64,000 nucleotides of DNA from UBA1309 sp047605645 (GTDB lineage: Bacteria > Bacteroidota > Bacteroidia > Bacteroidales > Dysgonomonadaceae), in NCBI GenBank assembly GCA_047605645.1, contig JASGFJ010000006.1:57066-121065 (forward strand), written 5' to 3'. The notes beneath the pieces are model-generated. The model had not been told where the DNA came from, searched no databases, and saw only the letters and a list, made by a program, of their open reading frames with translations. Positions 8,792-17,170 of this stretch are shown one piece after another. Each line of letters opens with the position of its first letter. Positions within the stretch are counted from its first letter, which is position 1. The translations under genes were made by a program, and so were the position numbers.

Positions 8792-9730
8792 TTATTCTCG
8801 ATTTTTAGGTTTCCCGTATTTGTGAAGAGCATATAAATCTTTTCCTGTCAATAAAGATAAAACGGCAGACAGAAAGGCTGTATAAAGTTTTTTATGAAAT
8901 GGATAATAATAGAGAGCAACCGAAAACTGACGGAGCGCAGTGGTAAAATGTTTTGATAAAATTGCATTTACCATTTGTCTTTTGTGCCAGGATGAGACAT
9001 ACTTTCTCACCCCTTTTCGATGTGCAGCTGTTGTAACCAGTGAATCAAAATAGGCATCCATCGGGTTTCTTTTCAGAAAAGGACGTTCGTTTTTCCCGGA
9101 AGTAATAAGATTGTAAATCGCAGTCTCTTTTCTGTAATATGCCAAATCGGCTATCGCATAAAGTTTGGTGATGGCCATGATGTCTTCCCCCGATTTGATG
9201 CCCACGGGAAAGCCATCGGTGAGGGTGATGACGGTTTTCTTAACGGCATAAGAGGCTATGTGTATCGGTGAATTCATGCCGCAGGCCAGTTCGTAAAAAT
9301 TATCCAATATACCGTCTGTGCCATCGAATGGAAACCGCCCGGATATTTGTGGATGGATTATTTCTCCGGATTCTTTTTGAATGCTGTAGGAGGTGGCGTA
9401 TAATCCACATGCAGGGTATTTGCGAATTAGATAGACAATGATTTGCAGGTGATCCGGTGTCCATTCATCATCTCCGTCTATAAACGCGATATAGTCGAAG
9501 CGCGCTTCGGTGTATCCTCTGTTGCGTGCCGCCGATACTCCCTGATTTTTCTGATGTATGATTCTGATTCGTTCATCGGGAATGCTTGCTATAATTTCCA
9601 CGCTCCTGTCTGTGGAGCCATCATTGATTATCACCAGTTCGAAATCGCGAAAGGTCTGATTTAAAATAGAATCAATTGTTCGGGAGATATATGCTTCTTT
9701 GTTATATAAAGGAAGGACAACGCTAATCAT
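8792..9730 (-). CDS. family 2 glycosyltransferase
   Basis: 312 residues. It has a full GT2 signature: ISVVLPLYNKEAYISRTIDS, NQTFRDFELVIINDGSTDRS, GVSAARNRGYTEARFDYIAF and IDGDDEW (DxD, about residue 88), followed by a catalytic-region FPVGIKSGEDIM. The C-terminal third is basic and aromatic (ALYYYPFHKKLYTAFLSAVL), probably peripheral to the membrane. It is an inverting transferase of the LPS, capsule or O-glycan type. It is the first gene of the minus-strand glycan region; the 124-base gap to the lipoprotein gene makes co-transcription possible. Donor unknown. Confidence 0.88.
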   Translation of the reverse strand: MISVVLPLYNKEAYISRTIDSILNQTFRDFELVIINDGSTDRSVEIIASIPDERIRIIHQKNQGVSAARNRGYTEARFDYIAFIDGDDEWTPDHLQIIVYLIRKYPACGLYATSYSIQKESGEIIHPQISGRFPFDGTDGILDNFYELACGMNSPIHIASYAVKKTVITLTDGFPVGIKSGEDIMAITKLYAIADLAYYRKETAIYNLITSGKNERPFLKRNPMDAYFDSLVTTAAHRKGVRKYVSSWHKRQMVNAILSKHFTTALRQFSVALYYYPFHKKLYTAFLSAVLSLLTGKDLYALHKYGKPKNRE

Positions 9731-10172
9731 AAATTTTGTTTACAATTTAATCTTAAATGATGCGGTGGTTGTTGATAGGAATATTCAAACATTACTTTTT
9801 AGTTTATTCGCTGTATCCTAAAATAAATGAATCATAATTTTCTATTAGACATAAATAGATATAGAAAATTTAGATTTTTGATTTTCGGAGACAAACTTAG
9901 TATAAAAAATGCGAACTTATCAGGCTGTTTTGCTTTTTTATTTTTTTGCAAAAGCATATTCTATAATTACTTAGAACCTCTAAACTTGAATGCTATAAAG
10001 AATACAGCCTGGTTTGACTGAATTTGATATTTGAGTGAAAATTATTCTTTGCAAAAATTAATACTACGGATTTGGGGAAAATTGTAATCTCGACTAAACA
10101 ATTTTATATTTTTGTCCGTTTCATTATAATAAAGAATAATTCTAGATAACAGATCGTAATACGCAGTAAATT
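9731..10172. other. divergent intergenic region
   Basis: An A/T-rich 442-bp gap between the leftward glycan cluster and the rightward dehydrogenase operon. A 64-codon open frame at 9827-10021 (+) has low-complexity A/T-driven composition and no ribosome binding site, so I do not treat it as a gene. The only signal I support is the operon promoter listed separately. Confidence 0.5.
10082..10114 (+). promoter_or_regulatory. predicted promoter of the dehydrogenase operon
   Basis: TATTTTTG at 10107-10114 fits the Bacteroidetes -7 box TAnnTTTG. A possible -33 TTG lies at 10082-10084 with 22 bases between, slightly long. The predicted start near 10121 leaves about 50 bases of leader before the ATG at 10173. 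Confidence 0.35.
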
Positions 10173-11141
10173 ATGACAGAAATTTCAAAAGAAAAGTTGC
10201 TCCATATCTACAAGCTGATGCTTGATATCCGCAACTTCGATAACAAAGTAAGCCAAATGGTGAAAAAAGGAAAAGTGCCTGGAATGACTCATTTTTCCGT
10301 TGGAGAGGAAGCTGCTAATGTCGGCGCAATCGCGGCCATTTCTCCGGGAGATTTAATTACCTCCAATCACCGTGGCCACGGCCAGAGCATTGCCATGGAA
10401 ATCAATCTGAATGAAATGATGGCCGAAATTATGGGAAAAGCAAACGGGACATGTAAAGGAAAGGGAGGCTCTATGCACATTGCCGATTTGGATAACGGTA
10501 ATCTGGGAGCTAACGGTATTGTTGGCGGCGGTATGGGAATGGCTATTGGCGCCGCATTGACTCAAAAAATGAAAAATACGGGCAAGATTGTGCTTTGCTG
10601 CTTTGGCGACGGAGCCTGCAACGAAGGTTCTTTTCACGAATGTATTAATCTGGCTTCGATATGGAAACTTCCCATCATCTTCTATACTATCAACAATTTG
10701 TATGGGATAAGTACTCCGATCAAAGATGTGATCAACATCGATTATAATTATTTGCGTGCCGCTTCTTACGGTATCCCCGGACATCTGATAGAAGACGGCA
10801 ATAATGTATTGGACGTTTACACTAAATTTGAAGAGCTTGTGAAATATGTTCGCGAAGGCAATGGCCCGGTGCTGGTGGAAGCGTTAAGCTACAGATGGTA
10901 CGGACACTCTTCTTCCGATGCCGGAAAATATCGTACAAAACAAGAAGTGGATGAATGGAAGAAAAAAGATCCGAACATCAAATTCCGAAGCTATTTGATG
11001 GACAACAACATTGTTTCGGCAGAGGAACTTGAATTGATTGAAGCCAAATCGAAAGAAGCGGTCGAAGAATCTGTGAAATTTGCACAGGCGAGTCCTGATC
11101 CTTCTTACGAGTCGGCTTTCGAAGATATTTTTGCAGATTAA
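10173..11141 (+). CDS. TPP-dependent 2-oxoacid/acetoin dehydrogenase E1, alpha subunit
   Basis: 322 residues, the normal length for PdhA/AcoA. The thiamine-diphosphate motif runs from GDGACNEGSFHECINLASIW (about 147-166) to YTINN. HFSVGEEAANVGAIAAISPG and HRGHGQSIAM are conserved E1-alpha blocks. RWYGHSSSDAGKYR is the loop that in animal enzymes carries phosphorylation sites. With the beta subunit it decarboxylates pyruvate (or cleaves acetoin) and reductively acylates a lipoyl group. First gene of a four-gene operon. PDH, acetoin DH and other 2-oxoacid DH E1s cannot be separated safely by eye; the overall look is close to AcoA-type enzymes. Confidence 0.88.
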   Translation: MTEISKEKLLHIYKLMLDIRNFDNKVSQMVKKGKVPGMTHFSVGEEAANVGAIAAISPGDLITSNHRGHGQSIAMEINLNEMMAEIMGKANGTCKGKGGSMHIADLDNGNLGANGIVGGGMGMAIGAALTQKMKNTGKIVLCCFGDGACNEGSFHECINLASIWKLPIIFYTINNLYGISTPIKDVINIDYNYLRAASYGIPGHLIEDGNNVLDVYTKFEELVKYVREGNGPVLVEALSYRWYGHSSSDAGKYRTKQEVDEWKKKDPNIKFRSYLMDNNIVSAEELELIEAKSKEAVEESVKFAQASPDPSYESAFEDIFAD

Positions 11142-11198
11142 TCCGATTTTCAACTAAAAAAGCTTTCATAAATATAAAAATATATTCATAATATAAAT

Positions 11199-12200
11199 AT
11201 GAGCAACGAAACTAAATTGATGACCGTCAGAGACGCGATTATTAACGCAATGTCTGAAGAAATGCGTCGTGACGAAAATGTGTTCCTGATGGGTGAGGAC
11301 GTAGGTGTCTTCGGAGGCGATTTTGGAACATCTGTAGGTATGCTTGACGAATTTGGGAAAGAACGCGTGCGTGACACCCCTATTTCGGAAAACGCTATTT
11401 CCGGTTGTGCTATCGGTGCAGCCATGACGGGAATGCGCCCCATTGTAGATGTGACATTTATGGATTTTGTCGTATATATGATGGACAACATTGTGAACCA
11501 GGCGGCAAAAACAAGATATATGTTTGGAGGAAAGGGGCAGGTGCCTGTTGTCTTCCGTTGTGCTGCGGGATCTGGTGTCGGGTCTGCGGCCCAACACTCG
11601 CAGTCGCTGGAGGCGTGGTTTACGCATATTCCAGGGTTGAAAGTGGTAGCTCCAGGAACTCCTGCTGATGTAAAAGGTTTGCTGAAAGCTGCCATCCGAG
11701 ACAACAATCCGGTGATTTTTATGGAATACAAAGCTCAATACAATGTGAAAGGAGAAGTCCCCACCGACCCCGAATTTATTATTCCTCTGGGAAAAGCAGA
11801 GATTAAAAAAGAAGGAAAGGATGTAACCATTGTTACTTACGGACGTATGCTGGAGCGAGTGTTACAGGCTGCTAAAGAAGTAGAAGAATCGGAGGGTGTA
11901 AATGCAGAGGTGGTTGACCTGAGGACTTTGATGCCGCTCGATAAAGAGGCTATTCTGGAATCGGTGAAGAAAACCGGGAAAGTGCTTTTGGTGAACGATG
12001 CTTATAAGACAGGCGGATTCATTGGCGAAATTTCTGCAATCATCGCTGAAAGTGATGCCTTTGATTATCTGGATGCTCCGATTATGCGTTTGGCAGGAGA
12101 AGATGTTCCGATGCCATATAGCAATGTATTGGAAACGCAAATGGTTCCGAGCGTAGAACGAATTAAGAAGAATATCCTTAATCTGGTAAACAAAAGATAA
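11199..12200 (+). CDS. TPP-dependent 2-oxoacid/acetoin dehydrogenase E1, beta subunit
   Basis: 333 residues, typical for AcoB/PdhB. It begins KLMTVRDAIINAMSEEM, then GEDVGVFGGDFGTSVGM, RVRDTPISENAISGCAIGAA and FMDFVVYMMDNIVNQAAKTR. The C-terminal domain has PLDKEAILESVKKTGKVLLV and the metal-site region. It completes the E1 heterotetramer with the preceding gene, 57 bases upstream, and is followed after 16 bases by E2. The glutamate and histidine of the family (ENAI and SAAQHSQS) are in place, so it should be active. Confidence 0.88.
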   Translation: MSNETKLMTVRDAIINAMSEEMRRDENVFLMGEDVGVFGGDFGTSVGMLDEFGKERVRDTPISENAISGCAIGAAMTGMRPIVDVTFMDFVVYMMDNIVNQAAKTRYMFGGKGQVPVVFRCAAGSGVGSAAQHSQSLEAWFTHIPGLKVVAPGTPADVKGLLKAAIRDNNPVIFMEYKAQYNVKGEVPTDPEFIIPLGKAEIKKEGKDVTIVTYGRMLERVLQAAKEVEESEGVNAEVVDLRTLMPLDKEAILESVKKTGKVLLVNDAYKTGGFIGEISAIIAESDAFDYLDAPIMRLAGEDVPMPYSNVLETQMVPSVERIKKNILNLVNKR

Positions 12201-12216
12201 AGCGTAAAAAAAGATT

Positions 12217-13311
12217 ATGGAAGATAAAAGATTAAGAGCAACTCCTGCGGCCCGAGCCTTGGCAAAACGCTTGGGGGTGGACTTGTTTAATGTAATGGGG
12301 ACCGGCGCAAAAGGCCGCATTCACAAGGACGATGTTGCGGGGTTCAATTACGAAAAGAAAATACACATCTCTCCTCTGGCAAAACGAATTGCAGAGGAGC
12401 ACAATATTGATTTGAACGGTATCACGGGATCCGGGCATCATGGCAAAATCATGAAGGATGACGTGCTTGCTTTGGTGTCCGATCCGAAAGTGAAGGCTTT
12501 CTTCGAACGGGATGAGCTTCACGGAACTGTGCCTGCAGCAGCTAAAGCAGCTATTGCCAAAGCAGCTCCTGTGGCACCGGCAACTCTGGTGTCTGCTTCG
12601 CCCGATTCTACTGCAGAAACAGAAGTGATTCCGATGACAATGATGCGGAAAATTATTTCTAAACGCATGGCCGAAAGCTATTTTGGTGCACCTACTTTCA
12701 TTCAGACCTGGGAAGTCGATATGACTGAAATGAACGCTTTACGCGCCAAACTATTGGATCCTATCAAGGAAAAGACCGGGAAGAAAATTACGGTTACAGA
12801 CCTGATCTCCCTGGCTGTTGTTCGCACGCTGATGAAGTACAAGTGGATCAATTCGAGTATCTCGCCTGACGGCAACGAGGTGACTTTCCATAACTATGTC
12901 AATTTGGGCGTAGCGGTAGGGATGGAAGACGGGTTGCTCGTGCCGGTGGTGAAAAATGCGCATAAAATGTCTATCAGCGAACTGGTGTTGGCCATGAAGG
13001 ATTTGACGGAGCGTACGGCTTCCAAGAAACTAAAACCGGATGAGCAGGTGGGAAGCACATTTACCATCAGTAATTTGGGTATGTATGGTGTTAGCCATTT
13101 TACGGCGATTATCAATCAGCCGAATGCTGCTATTCTAAGTGTTTCATCTACTGTGAAAAAACCGGTGGTGAAAAATGATGAGATTGTGATACGCCAGATG
13201 ATGAATATGAGTCTGACCAGCGATCACCGTTTGATTGACGGATTGGGGGCGGCCAAGTTTATGACTGATTTGAAGGCATTGATGGAGAATCCATTCACTC
13301 TACTGATCTGA
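12217..13311 (+). CDS. 2-oxoacid/acetoin dehydrogenase E2 acyltransferase lacking a lipoyl domain
   Basis: 364 residues. There is no N-terminal lipoyl domain; the protein opens with two tandem peripheral-subunit-binding domains, residues about 4-42 (ATPAARALAKRLGVDL) and 47-88 (HISPLAKRIAEEHNIDL), each ending GxI-x-KDDV. An Ala/Pro linker (about 103-130) leads to a complete CAT-fold catalytic domain ending in SDHRLIDGLGAAKFM, which holds the H-x-x-x-D-G active site. Only 16 bases separate it from the E1-beta stop, so no lipoyl-coding sequence has been lost to a start misplacement. The lipoyl domain needed for the reaction is on the E3 encoded next. Confidence 0.88.
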   Translation: MEDKRLRATPAARALAKRLGVDLFNVMGTGAKGRIHKDDVAGFNYEKKIHISPLAKRIAEEHNIDLNGITGSGHHGKIMKDDVLALVSDPKVKAFFERDELHGTVPAAAKAAIAKAAPVAPATLVSASPDSTAETEVIPMTMMRKIISKRMAESYFGAPTFIQTWEVDMTEMNALRAKLLDPIKEKTGKKITVTDLISLAVVRTLMKYKWINSSISPDGNEVTFHNYVNLGVAVGMEDGLLVPVVKNAHKMSISELVLAMKDLTERTASKKLKPDEQVGSTFTISNLGMYGVSHFTAIINQPNAAILSVSSTVKKPVVKNDEIVIRQMMNMSLTSDHRLIDGLGAAKFMTDLKALMENPFTLLI

Positions 13312-13380
13312 CAGGCTTTGCTTGTGTATCAGAGCAACAATTTATCAACAAATAAAGAATAATAAAAAGAAAACAAGAAT

Positions 13381-15087
13381 ATGGCTTTTGAAGTAATTAT
13401 GCCTAAAGCGGGAATTGACATGACCGAAGGGCAAATCGTGAAATGGCTAAAACAAGAAGGCGATCAGGTGACCGAAGGTGAAATCATTCTCGAAATCATG
13501 ACCGACAAAACGAGTATGGAAATCGAAGCGGAAGCTTCGGGTGTACTTTTGAAAATCCTTCATCAGGATGGGGAAACCGTTCCGGTGACAACAGTAATTG
13601 GCTATATTGGAAAAGAAGGGGAAGCATTGGAAGCTGAAACTGCTGTGGAAGATCAACCTGCTCCTGCTCCTGTACCGGAAGAAAAACCTTTGGCTAGCAT
13701 TGCAGATGATAGCTATCACGTAGCTGTGATTGGCGGAGGCCCTGCCGGATATTTCGCGGCTATCCGTGCTGCTCAGCTGGGTGCGAAAGTGGCTATTGTA
13801 GAAAAGAAATGGTATGGTGGTACTTGCTTGAATGTAGGATGTATCCCGACGAAAACGTATCTGAAAAATGCCGAAATTATTGAAGCCATTGAAATGGGAG
13901 CCGGCCGCGGCATCAATTTTGAAAATACCAACTATTCCATCGATATGGATAAATTGGTGAAATTCAAAGACGGTGTGGTGAAAAAACTCACGATGGGTGT
14001 GGAAGCTTTGTTGAAGAGCAATGGCGTGGATGTCTTTCGTGGTGTAGGTAAAATTAATAAAAACAAGGATGTCGTTGTTGACGGCACCCAGATTATCAAA
14101 GCCGATAAGATTATTCTTGCCGGAGGATCTAAAGTTTCTAAAATAAATATTCCGGGTATTGACAACCCGAAAGTCCTTTCCAGCGACGAAATACTTTCTC
14201 TAAAAGAAGTTCCTGCTGCGCTGACTGTAATTGGTGGGGGCGTAGTCGGTACCGAAATGGCGCTCGCGATGCATGCTATCGGAAGCAAAGTGACTATTGT
14301 GGAAATGATGGATCGTATTGTCCCGGCTTTGGATAAAGAAGCTTCCGAAGCTTTGGCTTCCGCATTGAAAAAGAAAGGAATCAAAATCCTGAATTCTGTT
14401 TCCATCACAGGTATTGAGGAAAAAGGGGGTAAATTGCTCGTGAAACTGGGGAATGGAGAAGCCATTGAATCCGACAAAGCGCTACTCTCTATCGGACGTG
14501 TGCCTGATTTGGAAGGAATCGGTGAAGTTGAATTTGAAGTGGAACGCGGAAAAATCAAGGTCAACGAGTATATGGAGACCAGCGTGAAAGGTATTTATGC
14601 TCCCGGTGATGTGAACGGGATCAAGATGTTGGCTCACGTGGCATTCCGTATGGGAGAGGTGGCTGCTGAAAATGCCGTCAAAGGAAATACCCGTACAGTG
14701 AAACTGGCTTCTGCGCCTTCTGTAGTTTACACTTCTCCGGAGGTGGCAATGGTTGGGCTGACAGAAGAACAGGCTCGCGAGAAATACGATATTCGTGTAG
14801 GGCGTTTCGATTTTGCAGCAAACGGTCGCGCGATGGCTTCCGGAGAAAATCACGGTTTTGTGAAAGTTATTGCCGATGCTAAATACGGAGAAATCCTCGG
14901 TGTGCACATTGTTGGCCCGTCTGCAGCGGAGATCATCAATCAAGCAGCTGCGATGATGGAGCTTGAAATTACTGTTGATGAGGTGGTTAAGACTATCTAT
15001 GGTCATCCAACCTATTCTGAGGCTTTGTATGAGGCATTCGCGGATGTGTTGGGAGAAGCTATCCACATTCCTAAAAAGAAAAAGTAG
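13381..15087 (+). CDS. dihydrolipoamide dehydrogenase (E3) with N-terminal lipoyl domain
   Basis: 568 residues, about 100 longer than a plain E3. Residues 1-80 are a lipoyl domain: EVIMPKAGIDMTEGQIVKWL with the lipoylated lysine in MTDKTSMEIEAEAS. A Pro/Ala/Glu linker follows. From about residue 112 comes the flavoprotein: VAVIGGGPAGYFAAIRAAQL (FAD), GGTCLNVGCIPTK (redox disulfide), VIGGGVVGTEMALAM (NAD) and the C-terminal GHPTYSEALYEAF (His-Glu dyad). It reoxidises dihydrolipoamide with NAD+ and carries the swinging arm for the whole complex. E3s with this extra domain are known from some PDH and acetoin systems. Last gene of the operon, 69 bases after E2. Confidence 0.9.
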   Translation: MAFEVIMPKAGIDMTEGQIVKWLKQEGDQVTEGEIILEIMTDKTSMEIEAEASGVLLKILHQDGETVPVTTVIGYIGKEGEALEAETAVEDQPAPAPVPEEKPLASIADDSYHVAVIGGGPAGYFAAIRAAQLGAKVAIVEKKWYGGTCLNVGCIPTKTYLKNAEIIEAIEMGAGRGINFENTNYSIDMDKLVKFKDGVVKKLTMGVEALLKSNGVDVFRGVGKINKNKDVVVDGTQIIKADKIILAGGSKVSKINIPGIDNPKVLSSDEILSLKEVPAALTVIGGGVVGTEMALAMHAIGSKVTIVEMMDRIVPALDKEASEALASALKKKGIKILNSVSITGIEEKGGKLLVKLGNGEAIESDKALLSIGRVPDLEGIGEVEFEVERGKIKVNEYMETSVKGIYAPGDVNGIKMLAHVAFRMGEVAAENAVKGNTRTVKLASAPSVVYTSPEVAMVGLTEEQAREKYDIRVGRFDFAANGRAMASGENHGFVKVIADAKYGEILGVHIVGPSAAEIINQAAAMMELEITVDEVVKTIYGHPTYSEALYEAFADVLGEAIHIPKKKK

Positions 15088-15141
15088 ATAAATTTTCTCT
15101 CTCAATTAACAATATTGCTGTTTATTGAGGCGTATATTTTT

Positions 15142-15181
15142 AAGTCTAACCGGTTGTTAAAGTCGGTTAGACTTTTTTTTT
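15142..15181 (+). terminator. rho-independent terminator of the dehydrogenase operon
   Basis: AAGTCTAACCG (15142-15152) and CGGTTAGACTT (15164-15174) form an 11-bp perfect stem with an 11-nt loop. A run of T follows to 15181. Confidence 0.85.
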
Positions 15182-16055
15182 AGCATATATCCGTCCGGAA
15201 GATGGAGTCTGTTTTTTTTATCAAAACAGACAGAACCTATTTTATCCGAATATTTCCCTTGCCGGATAATATCTCAGGTTGTGTGGACTTTCTCGATTCC
15301 ACCCGAGGGCATTGTAAGTGGTGCTGGCTGGGTATTGGCAATATGCAAAGATGCTTGCTGAATCTGGCAGAGATAGAATTGTCTTGGCTTTTACCCTCTT
15401 TGTTACGGATAAAAAAAGAAGTCCTTTCACAAAATATCCAATTGGAGTTTCTTTTGCGAGAAAATTTATTTTTTAGTTATCGGATGAATTTTTCTGCTCG
15501 GAAAAAGAAAATCCCTGCCCTTACAAAGGTATTAATGACATAAAATTCATCCTTTTGCCTTTTCAACCGCTGGAATTTGTTTTTAGTATTTGAGTGGAAA
15601 TGACTATCACCTTCTTATAAATGATACTTTTTTGAAGTAGTCCTGTAAAGTTAGTTTTATCACTTAATATCCTATGTTTCTTATTTTCAATATACTACTG
15701 ATGTGTATACTGGCAACTAATGACGAACACTAACTTATTTCGATATAGTTTTATGTGCTCATCCTGTTATGCCGCTTATTTTTATATACTACAGATGCGC
15801 AGATACTTACAACTAATCTGCATATTTACTAAATATATTAAGGACGCAAATGTGAATGATGAGTGTTGCTTCATTATCATATATGCCAAGCTTCTTGTAT
15901 CTAGTGCCTCTTGTCAAATACAGAGAAGTTGGGACATAAGCGTGCTGTCTCCAAATTTGTCGTGTCTTTCTTCCTCCCGGTTTCACCATCGGGAAGAAAA
16001 ATGTTGTTTTGAAGGTTATTCGTTGGATGAGTTTATACCGGAAAGTTGATTTTTC
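15182..16055. other. long gap without a convincing gene
   Basis: 874 bp between the operon terminator and nudC. Two open frames (15202-15543 and 15720-16049, both +) have erratic composition, no ribosome binding site and no recognisable domain; they may be decayed sequence. An imperfect direct repeat of about 45 bp is present (15680-15724 and 15775-15820). A small inverted repeat, CTTCCtCCCG/CGGGAAG, lies at 15970-15996 without a T-run. Confidence 0.45.
15680..15820. repeat. imperfect 45-bp direct repeat, two copies
   Basis: 15680-15724 and 15775-15820 both read cttatttt, then atatacta-c-gatg, then ata-t-caactaat, at a distance of 95 bp, with scattered mismatches. I see no gene or mobile element at the borders. 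Confidence 0.45.
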
Positions 16056-16889
16056 TTACAACGCTCCCCGTTCAAATTTATCGATCATCTCTCCGGCTAT
16101 ACTCGTGTTGGTGGGATGCTCCGGTAGATTACCGCGTTTGAACCAGTGTGCCTCCACAATTTCCTTGTGATCTATTTCGATTGGTTGTGATTCGTCCGCT
16201 TCGGCTGTGAATCCGACCATCAGAGAGCCGGACAGGGGCCAGGGTTGGCTGGTGTAGTATCGAATGTTCCGGATATCTATCCCGACTTCTTCCTTGACTT
16301 CCCGGCGAACAGTTTCTTCCAGTGTTTCGCCTACATCTACATATCCTGCAATCAGTGAAAACCAACCAAATTTGAAGTTGGCATTGTTGGCAAGGAGTAT
16401 TTTGTCGCCGGAGGTGATGGCAACGATAATGGCAGGCGATATTTTAGGAAAGAACAATGCGTGGCAGTTGGGACAGTACATGGCTCTTTCGTCCTCTTTA
16501 TGTGCTGTTTTTGTGCCGCATTTTCCGCAATAAGCATGTTCGAGATACCAGTGATGCAAGTGAAAACCGACCAAACTGATCCATGCCATTTCAGGCTGGG
16601 GAACTGTTCTGAAAAACTGCATTTCCCGATACGTGAATGTGCCTGCGTGGTCAGTGATGTTATCCCAGACAATAAAACAAGAAGTGTTATCGATCGTGAA
16701 TAGAAATGTTGCATCTACTTTCCTGTATATTTCCGGTAGTTCGCGTTTTCGGGGCAGTTCGACCTTCTCTCCCGATACTTTTATCATCAGTTTGTTGTCC
16801 TTGAAATGCAGGATATAGTCGTTGTCTGAAATGGATTGATGAGGTATATAGTGATTGTCGAAATGGTGAGGAAATATGTCTTGTATCAT
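16056..16889 (-). CDS. nudC: NAD(H) pyrophosphatase, Nudix family
   Basis: 277 residues, the usual NudC length. The parts in order are an N-terminal beta domain, a zinc ribbon of two Cys pairs (CGKCG near 120 and CPNCH about 18 residues later), the Nudix box GYVDVGETLEETVRREVKEE (about 190-209) continuing to VGI, and the NudC-specific motif SQPWPLSGSLMVGF just after it. In NudC this last motif distinguishes NADH/deNADding enzymes from other Nudix proteins. It hydrolyses NADH to NMNH and AMP and removes NAD caps from RNA 5' ends. It stands alone on the minus strand with its own predicted promoter. Confidence 0.92.
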   Translation of the reverse strand: MIQDIFPHHFDNHYIPHQSISDNDYILHFKDNKLMIKVSGEKVELPRKRELPEIYRKVDATFLFTIDNTSCFIVWDNITDHAGTFTYREMQFFRTVPQPEMAWISLVGFHLHHWYLEHAYCGKCGTKTAHKEDERAMYCPNCHALFFPKISPAIIVAITSGDKILLANNANFKFGWFSLIAGYVDVGETLEETVRREVKEEVGIDIRNIRYYTSQPWPLSGSLMVGFTAEADESQPIEIDHKEIVEAHWFKRGNLPEHPTNTSIAGEMIDKFERGAL

Positions 16890-16939
16890 TTTTACTTTTT
16901 CTGATTCTATATTTTCCCTGAATACGGGATTTCATGCGG

Positions 16940-16969
16940 TAAAGATATAGAAAATAGAAAAAGGACAAA
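16940..16969 (-). promoter_or_regulatory. predicted nudC promoter
   Basis: On the minus strand TTTG (16969-16966) is followed after 18 bases by TATCTTTA (16947-16940), close to the TTTG/TAnnTTTG pair of Bacteroidetes promoters. The leader to the ATG at 16889 is about 45 bases. Confidence 0.45.
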
Positions 16970-17133
16970 GCCTGCTTTTGCCTGAAATTTTATCGATTTG
17001 ATAATTTAACAATGCTGGCGAACTGCAAATTTACATTGCTTCTCATGCTCTTTTATCCTTCATTCCGAGGATTTTTGTTTTTGTTATTCTACATGTTTTT
17101 AGATTCTGTGTCCGCAAAGACCATAGTTTTTTG

Positions 17134-17141
17134 TATGTTTG
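17134..17141 (+). promoter_or_regulatory. predicted -7 box upstream of the TIGR02757-type gene
   Basis: TATGTTTG is an exact TAnnTTTG match 30 bases before the TTG start at 17171. No clear -33 TTTG is seen at the expected distance. Confidence 0.35.
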
Positions 17142-17170
17142 TGCGCAAATATATGTAATAAGTTTGCTAC

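Noticed and set aside
9827..10021. 64-codon frame in the divergent gap
   Set aside because: Composition is driven by A/T-rich DNA (Phe, Asn, Leu, Lys); no start context and no known domain.
12201..12216. A frameshift that removed an E2 lipoyl domain
   Set aside because: Only 16 bases lie between E1-beta and E2 and no lipoyl-like sequence is readable in any frame; the absence is genuine.
15202..16049. Two plus-strand frames of 113 and 109 codons
   Set aside because: Irregular amino-acid composition and no recognisable domain or ribosome binding site; possibly decayed sequence.
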